Of a stretch of DNA of 64,000 nucleotides, positions 1 to 8,224 are shown piece by piece; the stretch's first letter is position 1; the number at the start of each line of letters is the position of its first letter. Both the position numbers and the translations under genes were made by a program. The stretch is taken from the NCBI GenBank assembly GCA_016714795.1, contig JADKCA010000004.1, positions 353,501 through 417,500 on the forward strand, in the 5' to 3' direction. The notes beneath the pieces are model-generated. The model did not search any database. It saw nothing but the letters and a program-made list of their open reading frames with translations, and had not been told where the DNA came from. The stretch comes from Sphingomonadales bacterium. GTDB lineage: Bacteria > Pseudomonadota > Alphaproteobacteria > Sphingomonadales > Sphingomonadaceae.

Positions 1-518
1 TGGGGATTGAGCGTCCGCGTCTGGCCCTGCTCAACATCGGCACCGAAGATCAGAAGGGCATTGAAACCGTGCGCGACGCGGCGGCGATCTTGCGGGCGTC
101 CGATCATCTGCCCATCGATTTCCGCGGTTTCACCGAAGCTGACAAATTGTCACGCGGAGAGCTGGACGTGGTGGTGAGCGACGGCTTTTCGGGCAATATT
201 GCCCTGAAGGCGCTGGAGGGCACGGCCCGATTCGTCACCGATCTGCTCAAGCGCGCCTTCACCAGCTCGATCCGTTCCAAATTCGGCTTCCTCGTCTCGC
301 GCCCGGCCACCGAATTGCTGCGGCATCATCTGGACCCCAATAATCACAATGGCGCGGTGTTTCTGGGGCTGAACGGCATTGTCGTCAAAAGCCATGGCTC
401 CGCGAATGACCGGGGCGTGGCGAACGCGATTGATGTTGCTGTCCGGCTGCTCGCCGGAGACCTGACTGCGCGGATCACTGCCGATCTTGCCAATATTGAA
501 AAAGGCCCCGCCCAATGA
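1..518 (+). CDS. plsX: Phosphate acyltransferase PlsX, 3' part (5' end outside window)
   Basis: The gene is cut by the window edge and the reading frame begins at base 3. PlsX converts acyl-ACP to acyl-phosphate, the first step of phosphatidate synthesis through PlsX/PlsY, and is a peripheral cytoplasmic enzyme. The visible part carries the family's C-terminal features: NIGTEDQKG, DVVVSDGFSGNIALK and GLNGIVVKSHG. Its stop overlaps the fabH start as ATGA, matching the common alphaproteobacterial order plsX-fabH-ihfA and implying translational coupling. Assignment is secure even though roughly the first half is missing. Confidence 0.95.
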   Translation, partial: GIERPRLALLNIGTEDQKGIETVRDAAAILRASDHLPIDFRGFTEADKLSRGELDVVVSDGFSGNIALKALEGTARFVTDLLKRAFTSSIRSKFGFLVSRPATELLRHHLDPNNHNGAVFLGLNGIVVKSHGSANDRGVANAIDVAVRLLAGDLTARITADLANIEKGPAQ

Positions 519-1474
519 CCGTGCGTTCCGCCCTGATCGGCACCGGCTCCGCATTGCCTGCGCGCCGCGTGTCCAACGCGGAACTGGCGGAAACGGTCGA
601 TACGTCTGACGAATGGATCGTCGCGCGGACCGGAATCCGCTTCCGCCATATTGCCGGAGAGGGTGAAACCACTGCCACGCTAGGGGCCGAAGCCGCGAAA
701 AAGGCCATTGCTGCTGCCGGAATCGACGCGCAAGAGGTGGATCTCATCATTCTGGCCACCGCCACGCCGGATCAGACCTTTCCGGCCTCTGCCACCAAGG
801 TGCAGGCGGCGCTGGGCATCAATGATTGCATCGCCTTTGACGTGGCGGCGGTCTGTTCGGGCTTTCTCTATGCTTTGGGCGTGGCCGATTCGATGCTGCG
901 CACCGGCGCGGCCCGCACCGCGCTGGTGATTGGTGCGGAAACGTTCAGCCGGATTCTGGATTGGGAAGATCGCACGACCTGCGTGCTGTTCGGCGATGGC
1001 GCGGGTGCCGTGATACTGCGCGCCGAAGAGGGGGAGCGAGGCATCCTCGCCACCGCGCTTCATGCCGATGGTCGCCATAATGGCCTGCTCTATGTGGATG
1101 GCGGGCCTTCGACCACGGGTACGGTCGGCCATGTCCGCATGAAGGGGCAGGATGTGTTCAAACATGCCGTGGTTAATCTGGCCAGCGTGATGACCGAAAC
1201 GCTTGAAAAGGCAGGATTCACGGCCGACGATATCGACTGGCTGGTGCCGCACCAGGCCAATGCCCGCATTCTCGATGCCACGGCCCGCAAGCTCGGCCTG
1301 TCTGCCGACAAGGTGGTGAAGACGGTTGATCAGCATGCCAACACCTCGGCGGCGTCGGTGCCGCTCGCGCTCGACACCGCGATTCGCGACGGGCGGATCA
1401 AGCCGGGCCAGCTTCTCGTGCTTGAAGCCATGGGCGGTGGGTTTACCTGGGGCGGCTGCGTGCTGAGAAGCTGA
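515..1474 (+). CDS. fabH: 3-oxoacyl-ACP synthase III (KAS III)
   Basis: FabH condenses acetyl-CoA with malonyl-ACP to start fatty acid elongation in the cytoplasm. The 319-residue protein has the usual length and the Cys-His-Asn triad: C114 in AAVCSGF, H246 in VPHQAN and N276 in HANTSAAS. The C-terminus has the thiolase-fold GGGFTWGG motif. The start overlaps the plsX stop by 4 nt. Together with PlsX it sets the balance between fatty acid initiation and phospholipid synthesis. No oddities were seen. Confidence 0.97.
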   Translation: MTVRSALIGTGSALPARRVSNAELAETVDTSDEWIVARTGIRFRHIAGEGETTATLGAEAAKKAIAAAGIDAQEVDLIILATATPDQTFPASATKVQAALGINDCIAFDVAAVCSGFLYALGVADSMLRTGAARTALVIGAETFSRILDWEDRTTCVLFGDGAGAVILRAEEGERGILATALHADGRHNGLLYVDGGPSTTGTVGHVRMKGQDVFKHAVVNLASVMTETLEKAGFTADDIDWLVPHQANARILDATARKLGLSADKVVKTVDQHANTSAASVPLALDTAIRDGRIKPGQLLVLEAMGGGFTWGGCVLRS

Positions 1475-1483
1475 ACCTCTTGG

Positions 1484-1511
1484 TTGACGCAGCGACCATA
1501 GCCGATAAGAG
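1484..1511 (+). promoter_or_regulatory. Candidate sigma70-type promoter for ihfA
   Basis: TTGACG (1484-1489) and TAAGAG (1506-1511) are separated by 16 nt in the 68-nt gap between fabH and ihfA, about 30 nt before the ihfA start. Assignment is by eye only; ihfA may also be transcribed from upstream. Confidence 0.35.
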
Positions 1512-1542
1512 GGTTTGGTGAGTTGCGTAATCAGAGGTCGAC

Positions 1543-1842
1543 ATGAACATTATCGGGACGCTGACCCGGGCAGAATTGTCCGAGTCCATCCACCAACGTA
1601 TCGGTTTGTCCAAGGCCGAGTGCCAGTCACTCGTTGAATCCATCCTGGACCGGATGTCGGATTCGCTGGCCAGTGGCGAACTGGTCAAGATCGCCGGGTT
1701 CGGCACCTTTCAGGTTCGTCAGAAGGCGGCCCGAACCGGTCGCAATCCGAAGACCGGAGTGGAAGTGCCGATTGCGCCGCGCCGGGTGCTGACCTTCCGG
1801 GCCAGCCAGAAGATGCGGGACCGGATCAACCAGGCGGGCTGA
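1543..1842 (+). CDS. ihfA: Integration host factor subunit alpha
   Basis: This is a 99-residue DNA-bending protein of the HU/IHF family that pairs with IhfB (not in this window). It has the DNA-binding arm signature GRNPKTGVEVPI around residues 65-76 and the FGTFQVR core. It acts as a nucleoid protein and accessory factor for transcription and recombination. It lies downstream of fabH, as in many alphaproteobacteria. The start is the only sensible ATG, preceded by a purine-rich stretch (agaggtcgac). Confidence 0.96.
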   Translation: MNIIGTLTRAELSESIHQRIGLSKAECQSLVESILDRMSDSLASGELVKIAGFGTFQVRQKAARTGRNPKTGVEVPIAPRRVLTFRASQKMRDRINQAG

Positions 1843-1873
1843 GCCGGACCGCCGCCAGCGGGGAGAAGCACGG

Positions 1874-2278
1874 ATGGCGACGGGGCAGGGCAAGGCGGAT
1901 GGTGCCTTTCTGACGATTGGCGAACTGGCCGAAGAACTCGGTCTGCCCCATCATATCCTGCGCTATTGGGAAACCCGCTTTCCGCAACTGAAGCCGCTCC
2001 AGCGCGCGGGCAACCGCCGCTATTACCGGCAGCAGGATGCAGAGCTGGCCCGCGAAATCAGCCGCTTGCTCTATCAGGAAGGCTATACGGTCAAGGGCGT
2101 GCAGAAGCTGCTCGCTGGCCGGACGGGCGCGCAGGCGGCTGTGACAGCGCCGATTCCGGCGGAAACACCTCAGGTGCGTCCGCCTGTTGCTTCGCCGCCT
2201 GACAGGGTGCGGCCTGCGTTGATCGCGGTCCGAAACCGGTTGAGCAATTTGCTGGCAGACCTTGATGCCGCCATCTGA
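1874..2278 (+). CDS. MerR-family transcriptional regulator
   Basis: This 134-residue protein has an N-terminal winged helix-turn-helix of MerR type (residues about 12-80, with LTIGELAEELGLP and ILRYWETRFPQLKP). A proline-rich linker and a short coiled tail (RNRLSNLLADLDAAI) follow, with no cysteine pair for metal sensing. MerR genes directly after ihfA are a recurrent sphingomonad and rhizobial arrangement with no settled function. The end overlaps the start of the next gene, suggesting a shared transcript. The inducer is unknown. Confidence 0.88.
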   Translation: MATGQGKADGAFLTIGELAEELGLPHHILRYWETRFPQLKPLQRAGNRRYYRQQDAELAREISRLLYQEGYTVKGVQKLLAGRTGAQAAVTAPIPAETPQVRPPVASPPDRVRPALIAVRNRLSNLLADLDAAI

Positions 2279-3533
2279 CACGGCCGCGCGCGGGCGCTTC
2301 CTGTCCGGCCCGCTCCCCATCATCATGGCGCTGGCGGGCGGACTGGCGCTTGGTCTTGCGGCCACCGGCGCGCATTGGGCAGAGCAGGGGCTGGCCATGG
2401 CAGACCCGGTTGGCGGGATGTGGCTTGATGCGCTCAAGATGACCATCGTGCCGCTGGTGGTGGCTTTGCTCGTCACCGGAATCGTCAAGGCGGCTGCGGC
2501 TGCCCGCGCGGGGCGGATTGCCGCGCGCAGCGTGGGGGTGTTTCTGATCCTGCTCTGGGCGTCTTCGCTGATGGCGGCGCTGGTGATGCCCGCGCTGTTT
2601 GCGCTCTGGCCGCTGCCACCGGACGCCGCACAGGCGCTGCGTGCATCGGGTGAGGCCGCGCAGGCAGTGCCCGCGACCCCCGGCATGGGCGATTTCCTGC
2701 GCAGTTTCGTGCCATCCAATCTGTTTGCGGCGGCGGCGGCTGATGCCGTGCTGCCGCTGACACTGTTCACTTTGCTCTTTGCCTTTGCGCTGCTTTCGCT
2801 GGAGGCAGAGAAGCGGGATCTGCTCGCGCGGCTGTTCGAGGCGCTGGGGGATGCCATGCTGGTGGTGATCGGCTGGGTGTTGCGGCTGGCGCCGATTGGC
2901 GTGTTTGCGCTGGCCTTCTCGGTTGCGGCGCGGGCGGGCCTGTCTGCACTGGGCGCGCTGGCGCATTATGTCGTGCTGGTGTCGATGACGGGGTTCGTCG
3001 TGCTGCTCTTTGCCTATGTGCTGGCGCGGTGGGGCGGACGGACGGGGCTGATGCGTTTCGTGCGCGCCGTGCTGCCTGCGCAGGCGGTGGCGGTCTCCAC
3101 TCAATCGTCGCTCGCTTCGCTGCCCGCGATGCTGGGCAGCTGCACTGCGCTGGGCATTCCGGCGGTGCGGGCGGACATGATCCTGCCGCTGGCAGTCGCG
3201 CTGTTCCGCGCGACCGGGCCCGCCATGAACCTTGCCGTCGCACTCTATGTGGCGCATTGGTATGGGGTGGAGCCGGGCTGGATGCAGATGGCGGCGGCGA
3301 TTGCTGTGGCAGCCACAACCACGCTGGGCGCAGTCAGCCTGCCGGGCCAGCTGAGCTTCATTTCCTCCATCGCACCCATCGCGCTGGTGCTGGGCGTGCC
3401 GATTGCCCCGCTGGGCCTGCTGATCGCGGTGGAGACCCTGCCAGACATCATGCGCACCGTGGCCAATGTCACGATGGACGTGGCGGTGACGGCAACCATT
3501 TCCCGACAGATCGGCCCGGACGACGCGGCATGA
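2265..3533 (+). CDS. Dicarboxylate/amino acid:cation symporter (DAACS/SDF family)
   Basis: This inner-membrane secondary transporter of about 422 residues has many hydrophobic helices. It carries SDF-family signatures: the serine-rich re-entrant segment STQSSLASLPAML and the downstream helix ATGPAMNLAVALYVAHW, which corresponds to the cation/substrate-binding NMD-type region. Members import C4-dicarboxylates, glutamate or aspartate with Na+ or H+. A TTG lies immediately before the chosen ATG, and both overlap the merR end. The stop overlaps the next start (ATGA). The substrate cannot be assigned from sequence alone. Confidence 0.88.
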   Translation: MPPSDTAARGRFLSGPLPIIMALAGGLALGLAATGAHWAEQGLAMADPVGGMWLDALKMTIVPLVVALLVTGIVKAAAAARAGRIAARSVGVFLILLWASSLMAALVMPALFALWPLPPDAAQALRASGEAAQAVPATPGMGDFLRSFVPSNLFAAAAADAVLPLTLFTLLFAFALLSLEAEKRDLLARLFEALGDAMLVVIGWVLRLAPIGVFALAFSVAARAGLSALGALAHYVVLVSMTGFVVLLFAYVLARWGGRTGLMRFVRAVLPAQAVAVSTQSSLASLPAMLGSCTALGIPAVRADMILPLAVALFRATGPAMNLAVALYVAHWYGVEPGWMQMAAAIAVAATTTLGAVSLPGQLSFISSIAPIALVLGVPIAPLGLLIAVETLPDIMRTVANVTMDVAVTATISRQIGPDDAA

Positions 3534-4045
3534 TGCGGCGGCTGGTTTATGCGGCGGTGCTGCTCGCCATTCTGGGCCTGTGGCTGTTTGCAGACCGGCT
3601 GACGCCCGCCGAGATCGTCAAGGCAGAAGCGGCGCTGGTGCGTGATGGTGATACGCTGGAGATGGGGGCGCGGACCTTCCGCCTTCATGGTGTCGATGCG
3701 CCCGAATATCGCCAGACCTGCACCGATGGCGCGGGCCGCGAATGGCCGTGTGGCAAGGCGGCGCGGCTGCAACTCTCCGCCTTTGTCGCGCCCGGCGCGC
3801 TGTCCTGCGAGGTGCTGGCCAAGGATCAGTATCACCGCGAGGTCGCCCGCTGTTCCAGCGCGACGGTGCCCGATCTGTCCGAAGCATTGGTGCAGGCCGG
3901 GATGGCGGTCTCCCCCGAATCGCGCGGTACCGCCCCCTATGCCGATGCAGAAGCCGCCGCGCGGGAGGCCAAGCGCGGCCTGTGGCAAGGCAGCTTCGAA
4001 CTGCCTGCCGAATGGCGCGCGCGCAAGGAACAGGGGGCGGGCTGA
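3530..4045 (+). CDS. Thermonuclease-like (SNase-fold) protein with N-terminal membrane/signal segment
   Basis: This protein of about 171 residues opens with a hydrophobic helix (VYAAVLLAILGLWLF), so it is secreted or membrane-anchored. A staphylococcal-nuclease domain follows with VRDGDTLEMG, FRLHGVDAPEYRQ and a C-terminal KRGLWQG. These are the usual Ca2+/phosphodiester site elements of this fold, so nuclease activity is plausible. Two adjacent ATGs at 3530 and 3533 are possible starts; the first overlaps the symporter stop. Confidence 0.85.
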   Translation: MMRRLVYAAVLLAILGLWLFADRLTPAEIVKAEAALVRDGDTLEMGARTFRLHGVDAPEYRQTCTDGAGREWPCGKAARLQLSAFVAPGALSCEVLAKDQYHREVARCSSATVPDLSEALVQAGMAVSPESRGTAPYADAEAAAREAKRGLWQGSFELPAEWRARKEQGAG

Positions 4046-4052
4046 GTGGCGC

Positions 4053-4832
4053 TCAACGCAATGCGCTGGAGCCGGCCCCGTCAATGTTGATCTTCTGACC
4101 CGAGGCATAGGGATTCGCGCCAGACACCAGCCAGACGACCGCCGCCGCCACATCCTCCGGCACCGAGACCCGACCGAAGGGCGATTTCGCGTCCAGTTCA
4201 TGAATGTCCTTCACGCCCGCCACGGCCCGCGCCAGCCGGTCTCCCATGTCAGAGACAGTGAGCGACGGTGCGACGATGTTCACGCGCATCCCGTGCTTCT
4301 GCTCTTCCTTGGCCAGCGTCAGCGCCAGCGCTTCTGAGGCTGCCTTGCCCATATTATAGGGCGCGCCATTGGCTGCATGGTTCATCGTCGCCACGCTGGA
4401 GACGATGATGATGTCGCTGCGCGGATTCTGGCGCAGATAGGGGATGGCGCATTTGGACATGTAGTGCGGGGCAAAGGCATGGACCCGCATCACCCGTTCA
4501 AACTCCGCCGGATCAGTATCGGCCACGCTCTGGCCCCGGCTGGCAATGCCGGCATTGTTGATCAGGATGGACAGGCCGCCGAAATCGCGCGCCACATCGT
4601 CCGCCAGCTTCTGGCAGGCATCGAAATCATCGACCGATGCGGCATAGGCGCGCGCCTTGCGGCCCATTTTCTCGATCGCGGCCACGGTTTCATCCGCGCC
4701 CTCTTTCTCGCGGCGATAATTGACGGCCACATCGGCGCCGGCCCGCGCCAGTTCAAGCGCGATCACCTTGCCAATGCCGCGCGATCCGCCGGTCACAAGC
4801 GCCACGCGCCCTTCGAGTGAAATCGGAATCAT
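4053..4832 (-). CDS. Short-chain dehydrogenase/reductase (SDR)
   Basis: This 259-residue classical SDR has the cofactor motif TGGSRGIG (near residue 15), NNAG, a catalytic Ser in IIIVSSVATM and the YxxxK pair in PYNMGKAA. The C-terminus GQKINIDGAG is typical of the family. NRR after the second strand suggests NADP(H) preference. It is transcribed convergently with the nuclease, whose stop lies 7 nt away. The substrate is unknown. Confidence 0.9.
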   Translation of the reverse strand: MIPISLEGRVALVTGGSRGIGKVIALELARAGADVAVNYRREKEGADETVAAIEKMGRKARAYAASVDDFDACQKLADDVARDFGGLSILINNAGIASRGQSVADTDPAEFERVMRVHAFAPHYMSKCAIPYLRQNPRSDIIIVSSVATMNHAANGAPYNMGKAASEALALTLAKEEQKHGMRVNIVAPSLTVSDMGDRLARAVAGVKDIHELDAKSPFGRVSVPEDVAAAVVWLVSGANPYASGQKINIDGAGSSALR

Positions 4833-4917
4833 CTGTGCCTCTCCTGTTCAATGTTGCCTCGTCTGTTGCATGGCCAAGGGTGCGGGGCAAGCGACAAAAC
4901 TGCGCGGCGGTGCAGGA

Positions 4918-5391
4918 TTACGTTGCCAAGTCCGCCAAGGCGTGTCCGTCCACCCGGAACACCGTCCATTCATCCATCGGCTTGGCACCCAACGCCTTGT
5001 AAAAGCCGATCGATGGCGTGTTCCAGTCGAGCACCCACCATTCCAGGCGCGCGCAATCGCGCTCCACCGCCAGCGCTGCCAGCCGCTTGAGCAGCGCCTT
5101 GCCCAGCCCGGAGCCGCGCGCTTCGGGGCGGACGAACAGATCTTCCAGATAGAGTCCGGGTTTGCCTTCGAAAGTGGAAAAATTGTGGAAAAACAGCGCA
5201 AAGCCCTGCGCCACGCCGTCAATCTCCCCGATCAGCACTTCGGCATAAGGGCGCGGGCCGAACAGCCGCGCCCCCAGTCCGGCCTCGTCAAAGCGCACCT
5301 CATGGGCGAGCTTTTCATAGGCGGCCAGATCGCGGATGAACTGGGCGATGAGGGGAAGGTCTTCGGACGTGGCGGGGCGGATGGCAATCAT
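4918..5391 (-). CDS. GNAT-family N-acetyltransferase (SSAT-like)
   Basis: The 157-residue protein starts at MIAIRPATSED. An in-frame extension upstream is less likely because it lacks family similarity. The acetyl-CoA loop VRPEARGSGLGKALL and the C-terminal NTPSIGFYKALGA resemble diamine/thialysine N-acetyltransferases. The exact amine substrate is not predictable. It stands alone between an SDR and an unknown helix-turn-helix protein. Confidence 0.88.
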   Translation of the reverse strand: MIAIRPATSEDLPLIAQFIRDLAAYEKLAHEVRFDEAGLGARLFGPRPYAEVLIGEIDGVAQGFALFFHNFSTFEGKPGLYLEDLFVRPEARGSGLGKALLKRLAALAVERDCARLEWWVLDWNTPSIGFYKALGAKPMDEWTVFRVDGHALADLAT

Positions 5392-5440
5392 GGTCTCGCT
5401 TTCTGGCGGATTTGGAGAAGGGCGGTGCCTGAATACCGGC

Positions 5441-5460
5441 AAAAGTCACTAAAAGTCACT
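5441..5460. repeat. Tandem 10-bp direct repeat
   Basis: AAAAGTCACT occurs twice head to tail in the gap between the GNAT start and the next gene. Two copies only; it could be a protein-binding pair or chance. Confidence 0.5.
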
Positions 5461-5494
5461 GACGTTCGCGTATGAAATTTCAGGGCGGGCATGC

Positions 5495-6016
5495 TCATCC
5501 TGCATCGGTTTCGGCGTCGAACGCGCCATCCAGACCGTCGAGCGCCGGAGCAAAATCGCGCACTTTGCGGCTCAGCCGGTCGCGCGGGTTGGTGAGGTTG
5601 TGGTCATAGGGATCGCCATAAACCGCCGGATTGTGATGGCGCAGCAAAAAGGTGGTCAACCGGTCCGAATAGCGGCGGCGCGTGCCCACCAATTCACCCT
5701 TGTGGTAAACGGGCACCTCTTCCCCCAGCAGCGCGCGTTCGAGCGCGGCATCGCCAAGGCGACGGATGCCATGCGCAATCGCGCCATCCCACGCGCGGGC
5801 AAAACCCTCCGCCCCCGCACGGCGGCGGAGCCGATAGGCCGATTCCTTGCTCATCCCCACCGCGCGCGCGGCGATGGAGACGCAGCCGCAATCCGCCAGA
5901 GCATCGAGAAACTGGCGCTGCCGCGCGGCTGTCCAGCCATCAAGCCGCAGCTTGACGGGCACGGTGGCGGGGAGCGCGGGGGTGGCAGATGTCTGGGGCG
6001 GGGCGGGCTCGGTCAT
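5495..6016 (-). CDS. Helix-turn-helix protein of unknown function
   Basis: The 173-residue protein begins with a low-complexity Pro/Thr/Ala segment. A homeodomain-like HTH follows (about residues 28-75: WTAARQRQFLDAL, VSIAARAVGMSKESAYRLRR). The C-terminal part has a conserved-looking DRLTTFLLRHHNP. Similar single-HTH proteins are common in sphingomonads and have no assigned role. The HTH also resembles phage terminase small subunits, but there are no phage genes nearby. The gene is followed by a REP-like palindrome. Confidence 0.65.
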   Translation of the reverse strand: MTEPAPPQTSATPALPATVPVKLRLDGWTAARQRQFLDALADCGCVSIAARAVGMSKESAYRLRRRAGAEGFARAWDGAIAHGIRRLGDAALERALLGEEVPVYHKGELVGTRRRYSDRLTTFLLRHHNPAVYGDPYDHNLTNPRDRLSRKVRDFAPALDGLDGAFDAETDAG

Positions 6017-6108
6017 GGAAGGTCGAATAACCTATATGGTTCGATTTGTCAAGATTTGTTTGTGATTTGTTCCGTTTAATTCGATGCGCACATGATGTCG
6101 GAAACCCG

Positions 6109-6190
6109 GATTCGTCATTCGCGCGAAGGCGGGAATCCATGACCGCGATCTTTTCAAAATTGCACTGAAAAGCGCGCTTCCCGCCTTCGC
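6109..6190. repeat. REP-like palindromic element
   Basis: GCGAAGGCGGGAA (6123-6135) is repeated as an exact inverted copy at 6178-6190. An inner CTTTTCA/TGAAAAG pair strengthens the hairpin. The left flank (CATTCGCGCGAAGGCGGGAA) resembles widespread bacterial REP sequences built on a cGCGAAgGCGGGAAT core. It lies in the 226-nt gap between two genes, where nothing else coding is visible. It may act as a transcript-end hairpin for the downstream ends or as a remnant of a REP/RAYT family. Confidence 0.6.
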
Positions 6191-6242
6191 ATTCGCCCAG
6201 TCCCCACTCAGGACGAACGGGTCAATCTCATGTCATCTGACT

Positions 6243-8123
6243 CTAAAACCGGTCCCCCGGCTTTCGCTTGGGATAGCTCCTGTCCACCTTGGCCTTGGCG
6301 ATGATCGCTGCCGCGCGGGTGCGGGCGGCGTGGCGGAGGCTGGAATCTTCGGCGAAATAATCCATGTTGTTGACCGGCGCTAAGGCAAATTCCGGTCCGG
6401 GCTTCATCGCTTGCTCGAACGCGGCGGGTGAAACGCAGCGGGGACGATCCGGGCCGTATACCGCAACGCTAAAGCATTTGAGGCCTTTGGCTTCGGCCTC
6501 TGCCTTGGCACGCGTGTTTTCGCGCAGGCGCCACGCGCTGCGGCATACCCCCTGCTCTTCGCTCAGTCCTGCCGCATCATTCCCCGCGCTGTTGGTCTTG
6601 CCATGGCGCGCGCACATCCGCTCGAAATCGGCGGGCACGGTGGCGAGGTGCGCGATGGTTTCGGTGCGGCGGCGGCTGTTGTGTTCCAGACAGGCGTCGA
6701 AGAGCAGGCCGTGCATCTTCTCTTGGGGCGTCATGGCACAGGTCGCGTCGATCTTGGCCCTGTCGCCCAGCATCGCTTCCACCGCGCGGTTCTTGCGCGT
6801 GTCGCGGGCATTGCGGCACCCGCTGCTGGCAACGTGCCATCGGTCGGGGTAGGAATAGCTTTGATTGTCTCCGTTCGGGCAAATGATGGACCAGGCAAGA
6901 TCGTCATCCGCCAGTGCGCGGCCCAGCTCGTTCTCCAGCACACCAGTATAGCTGATACAGGCAGTGAGCAGCACGCCGTTGCGGTCCTCCTCGCGCCCGG
7001 CTTCGCAGGCAGAGGCCGTCTTGTCTCCGTCCTTCACCAATTCGACGGCCTCGGCCTCGTCCCGCCGTCTCTGGCGGTTCTCGCAGCCCCACTGAAGCCC
7101 CTTGCTGCGCTTGTCCTCCGGCGTGGCGGCGCAGGCTTTGTCGAGCCCGGCGACATCCTTGCGCCAGCGGTCGAGTTCGGCAAAGGCCTCCTCGTCCTCG
7201 CGCGCGGTCCTGTCCCGCTCCGCGCCGCGCGCTGCACAGGCCGCTTTGGTGGTTTCGGTGCGGGCGTAAGGCGGGGGCATGTCCCTGTCTTTGCACACGA
7301 CATTCGCCCATCTGGAGGGCATCAGCCCCACCGGGAAGCGGTCCGTGTCTTTCGCGACGATGACGGCGCGCATCTCCTGCGTGGAAACCTCGGCATCCTC
7401 GATGACATCCTGGGCGAGTGCGGCGGCGGAATCCCGGTCTATGGCGTCGAGCATGTTCAGCGCTTCGTCAAACCGGCCCAGTTCGCGCAGGCCGTTGACA
7501 ATGAAGAGCCGCAAGTAGCGCTTGTAGGGTGCCGGCCGGATGGATGCTTCGAGCAGCGCGGGGCCTTCCGTCACCAGCCGCTCCACCAGCTTGCGCCGCA
7601 GCGCCGGATCGACCGCGCCCCATGTTGTGCGCTGGAGCATCGTGAAGCGGTCAAAGGCCGGGCGGCCCAGCTGCGTCGCCAGCCAGTGCGCCTGTGCGTA
7701 GCGGCCATCGGCCTTCAATGCAGCATAGGCCGGGTCGGCGATCAGCGCGGGGAGCTTGGCCAGCTCCGCCTTGGTGTAGCGCGGATAGATCAGCGCATCG
7801 CCCATCGCTTGCTCTTCGGACAGGATCGGCGAGAAGTCTGGCAGCAGGATCAGCCCATCCGCCGGGCAGACCGGCAACTGGGCATCCACCTTTTCGTCGC
7901 CGGGATAGCTGCCATCGGGGAAGGTGACGAGCGGGAAGGTGTCATAGCCGACATCCTGCTTGAACGCCTTGCCCGTCAGCGGGCATGTGAAGCTCTCCAG
8001 CCGCAGGGGTTCATCCGCCGGGCTTGCCGCCCAAAGCGGACCGGACAGGCAGAGCAGGAGCAGCGCGGAAAGCGGCTGCCACGCACAGCGAAACGGACGC
8101 AACACAGCAGGAAGAAGGGGCAT
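6243..8123 (-). CDS. Secreted protein with six periodic cysteine pairs, function unknown
   Basis: The 626-residue protein has a signal peptide (hydrophobic LSALLLLCLSGPLWA, cleavage near 33). Near the N-terminus a CPLTG...CPADG pair (C47, C86) looks like a small zinc-ribbon or disulfide module. From residue 277 cysteine pairs start at 277, 331, 373, 415, 462 and 504, about every 42 residues. Three of them have C-x15-C spacing (331/347, 373/389, 462/478). Two are near-identical in theme: C-x2-TPE/Q-x-K...GL...C followed by Arg/Glu-rich helix. This suggests a disulfide-stapled alpha-helical repeat in the periplasm. No catalytic motif was recognised. Confidence 0.75.
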   Translation of the reverse strand: MPLLPAVLRPFRCAWQPLSALLLLCLSGPLWAASPADEPLRLESFTCPLTGKAFKQDVGYDTFPLVTFPDGSYPGDEKVDAQLPVCPADGLILLPDFSPILSEEQAMGDALIYPRYTKAELAKLPALIADPAYAALKADGRYAQAHWLATQLGRPAFDRFTMLQRTTWGAVDPALRRKLVERLVTEGPALLEASIRPAPYKRYLRLFIVNGLRELGRFDEALNMLDAIDRDSAAALAQDVIEDAEVSTQEMRAVIVAKDTDRFPVGLMPSRWANVVCKDRDMPPPYARTETTKAACAARGAERDRTAREDEEAFAELDRWRKDVAGLDKACAATPEDKRSKGLQWGCENRQRRRDEAEAVELVKDGDKTASACEAGREEDRNGVLLTACISYTGVLENELGRALADDDLAWSIICPNGDNQSYSYPDRWHVASSGCRNARDTRKNRAVEAMLGDRAKIDATCAMTPQEKMHGLLFDACLEHNSRRRTETIAHLATVPADFERMCARHGKTNSAGNDAAGLSEEQGVCRSAWRLRENTRAKAEAEAKGLKCFSVAVYGPDRPRCVSPAAFEQAMKPGPEFALAPVNNMDYFAEDSSLRHAARTRAAAIIAKAKVDRSYPKRKPGDRF

Positions 8124-8224
8124 AGAGGCGTATCCCGGAGCAAGCCAGACTGCATCTACTGGTCTGCCATCTTTCCTCTGGCAAGGCCTTGCATCGTTGA
8201 GCCCTCCTTCAAGCCGCGCGGACT

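Noticed and set aside
5495..6016. Possible phage terminase small subunit
   Set aside because: Only an HTH resemblance; no other phage gene nearby, so left as unknown HTH protein.
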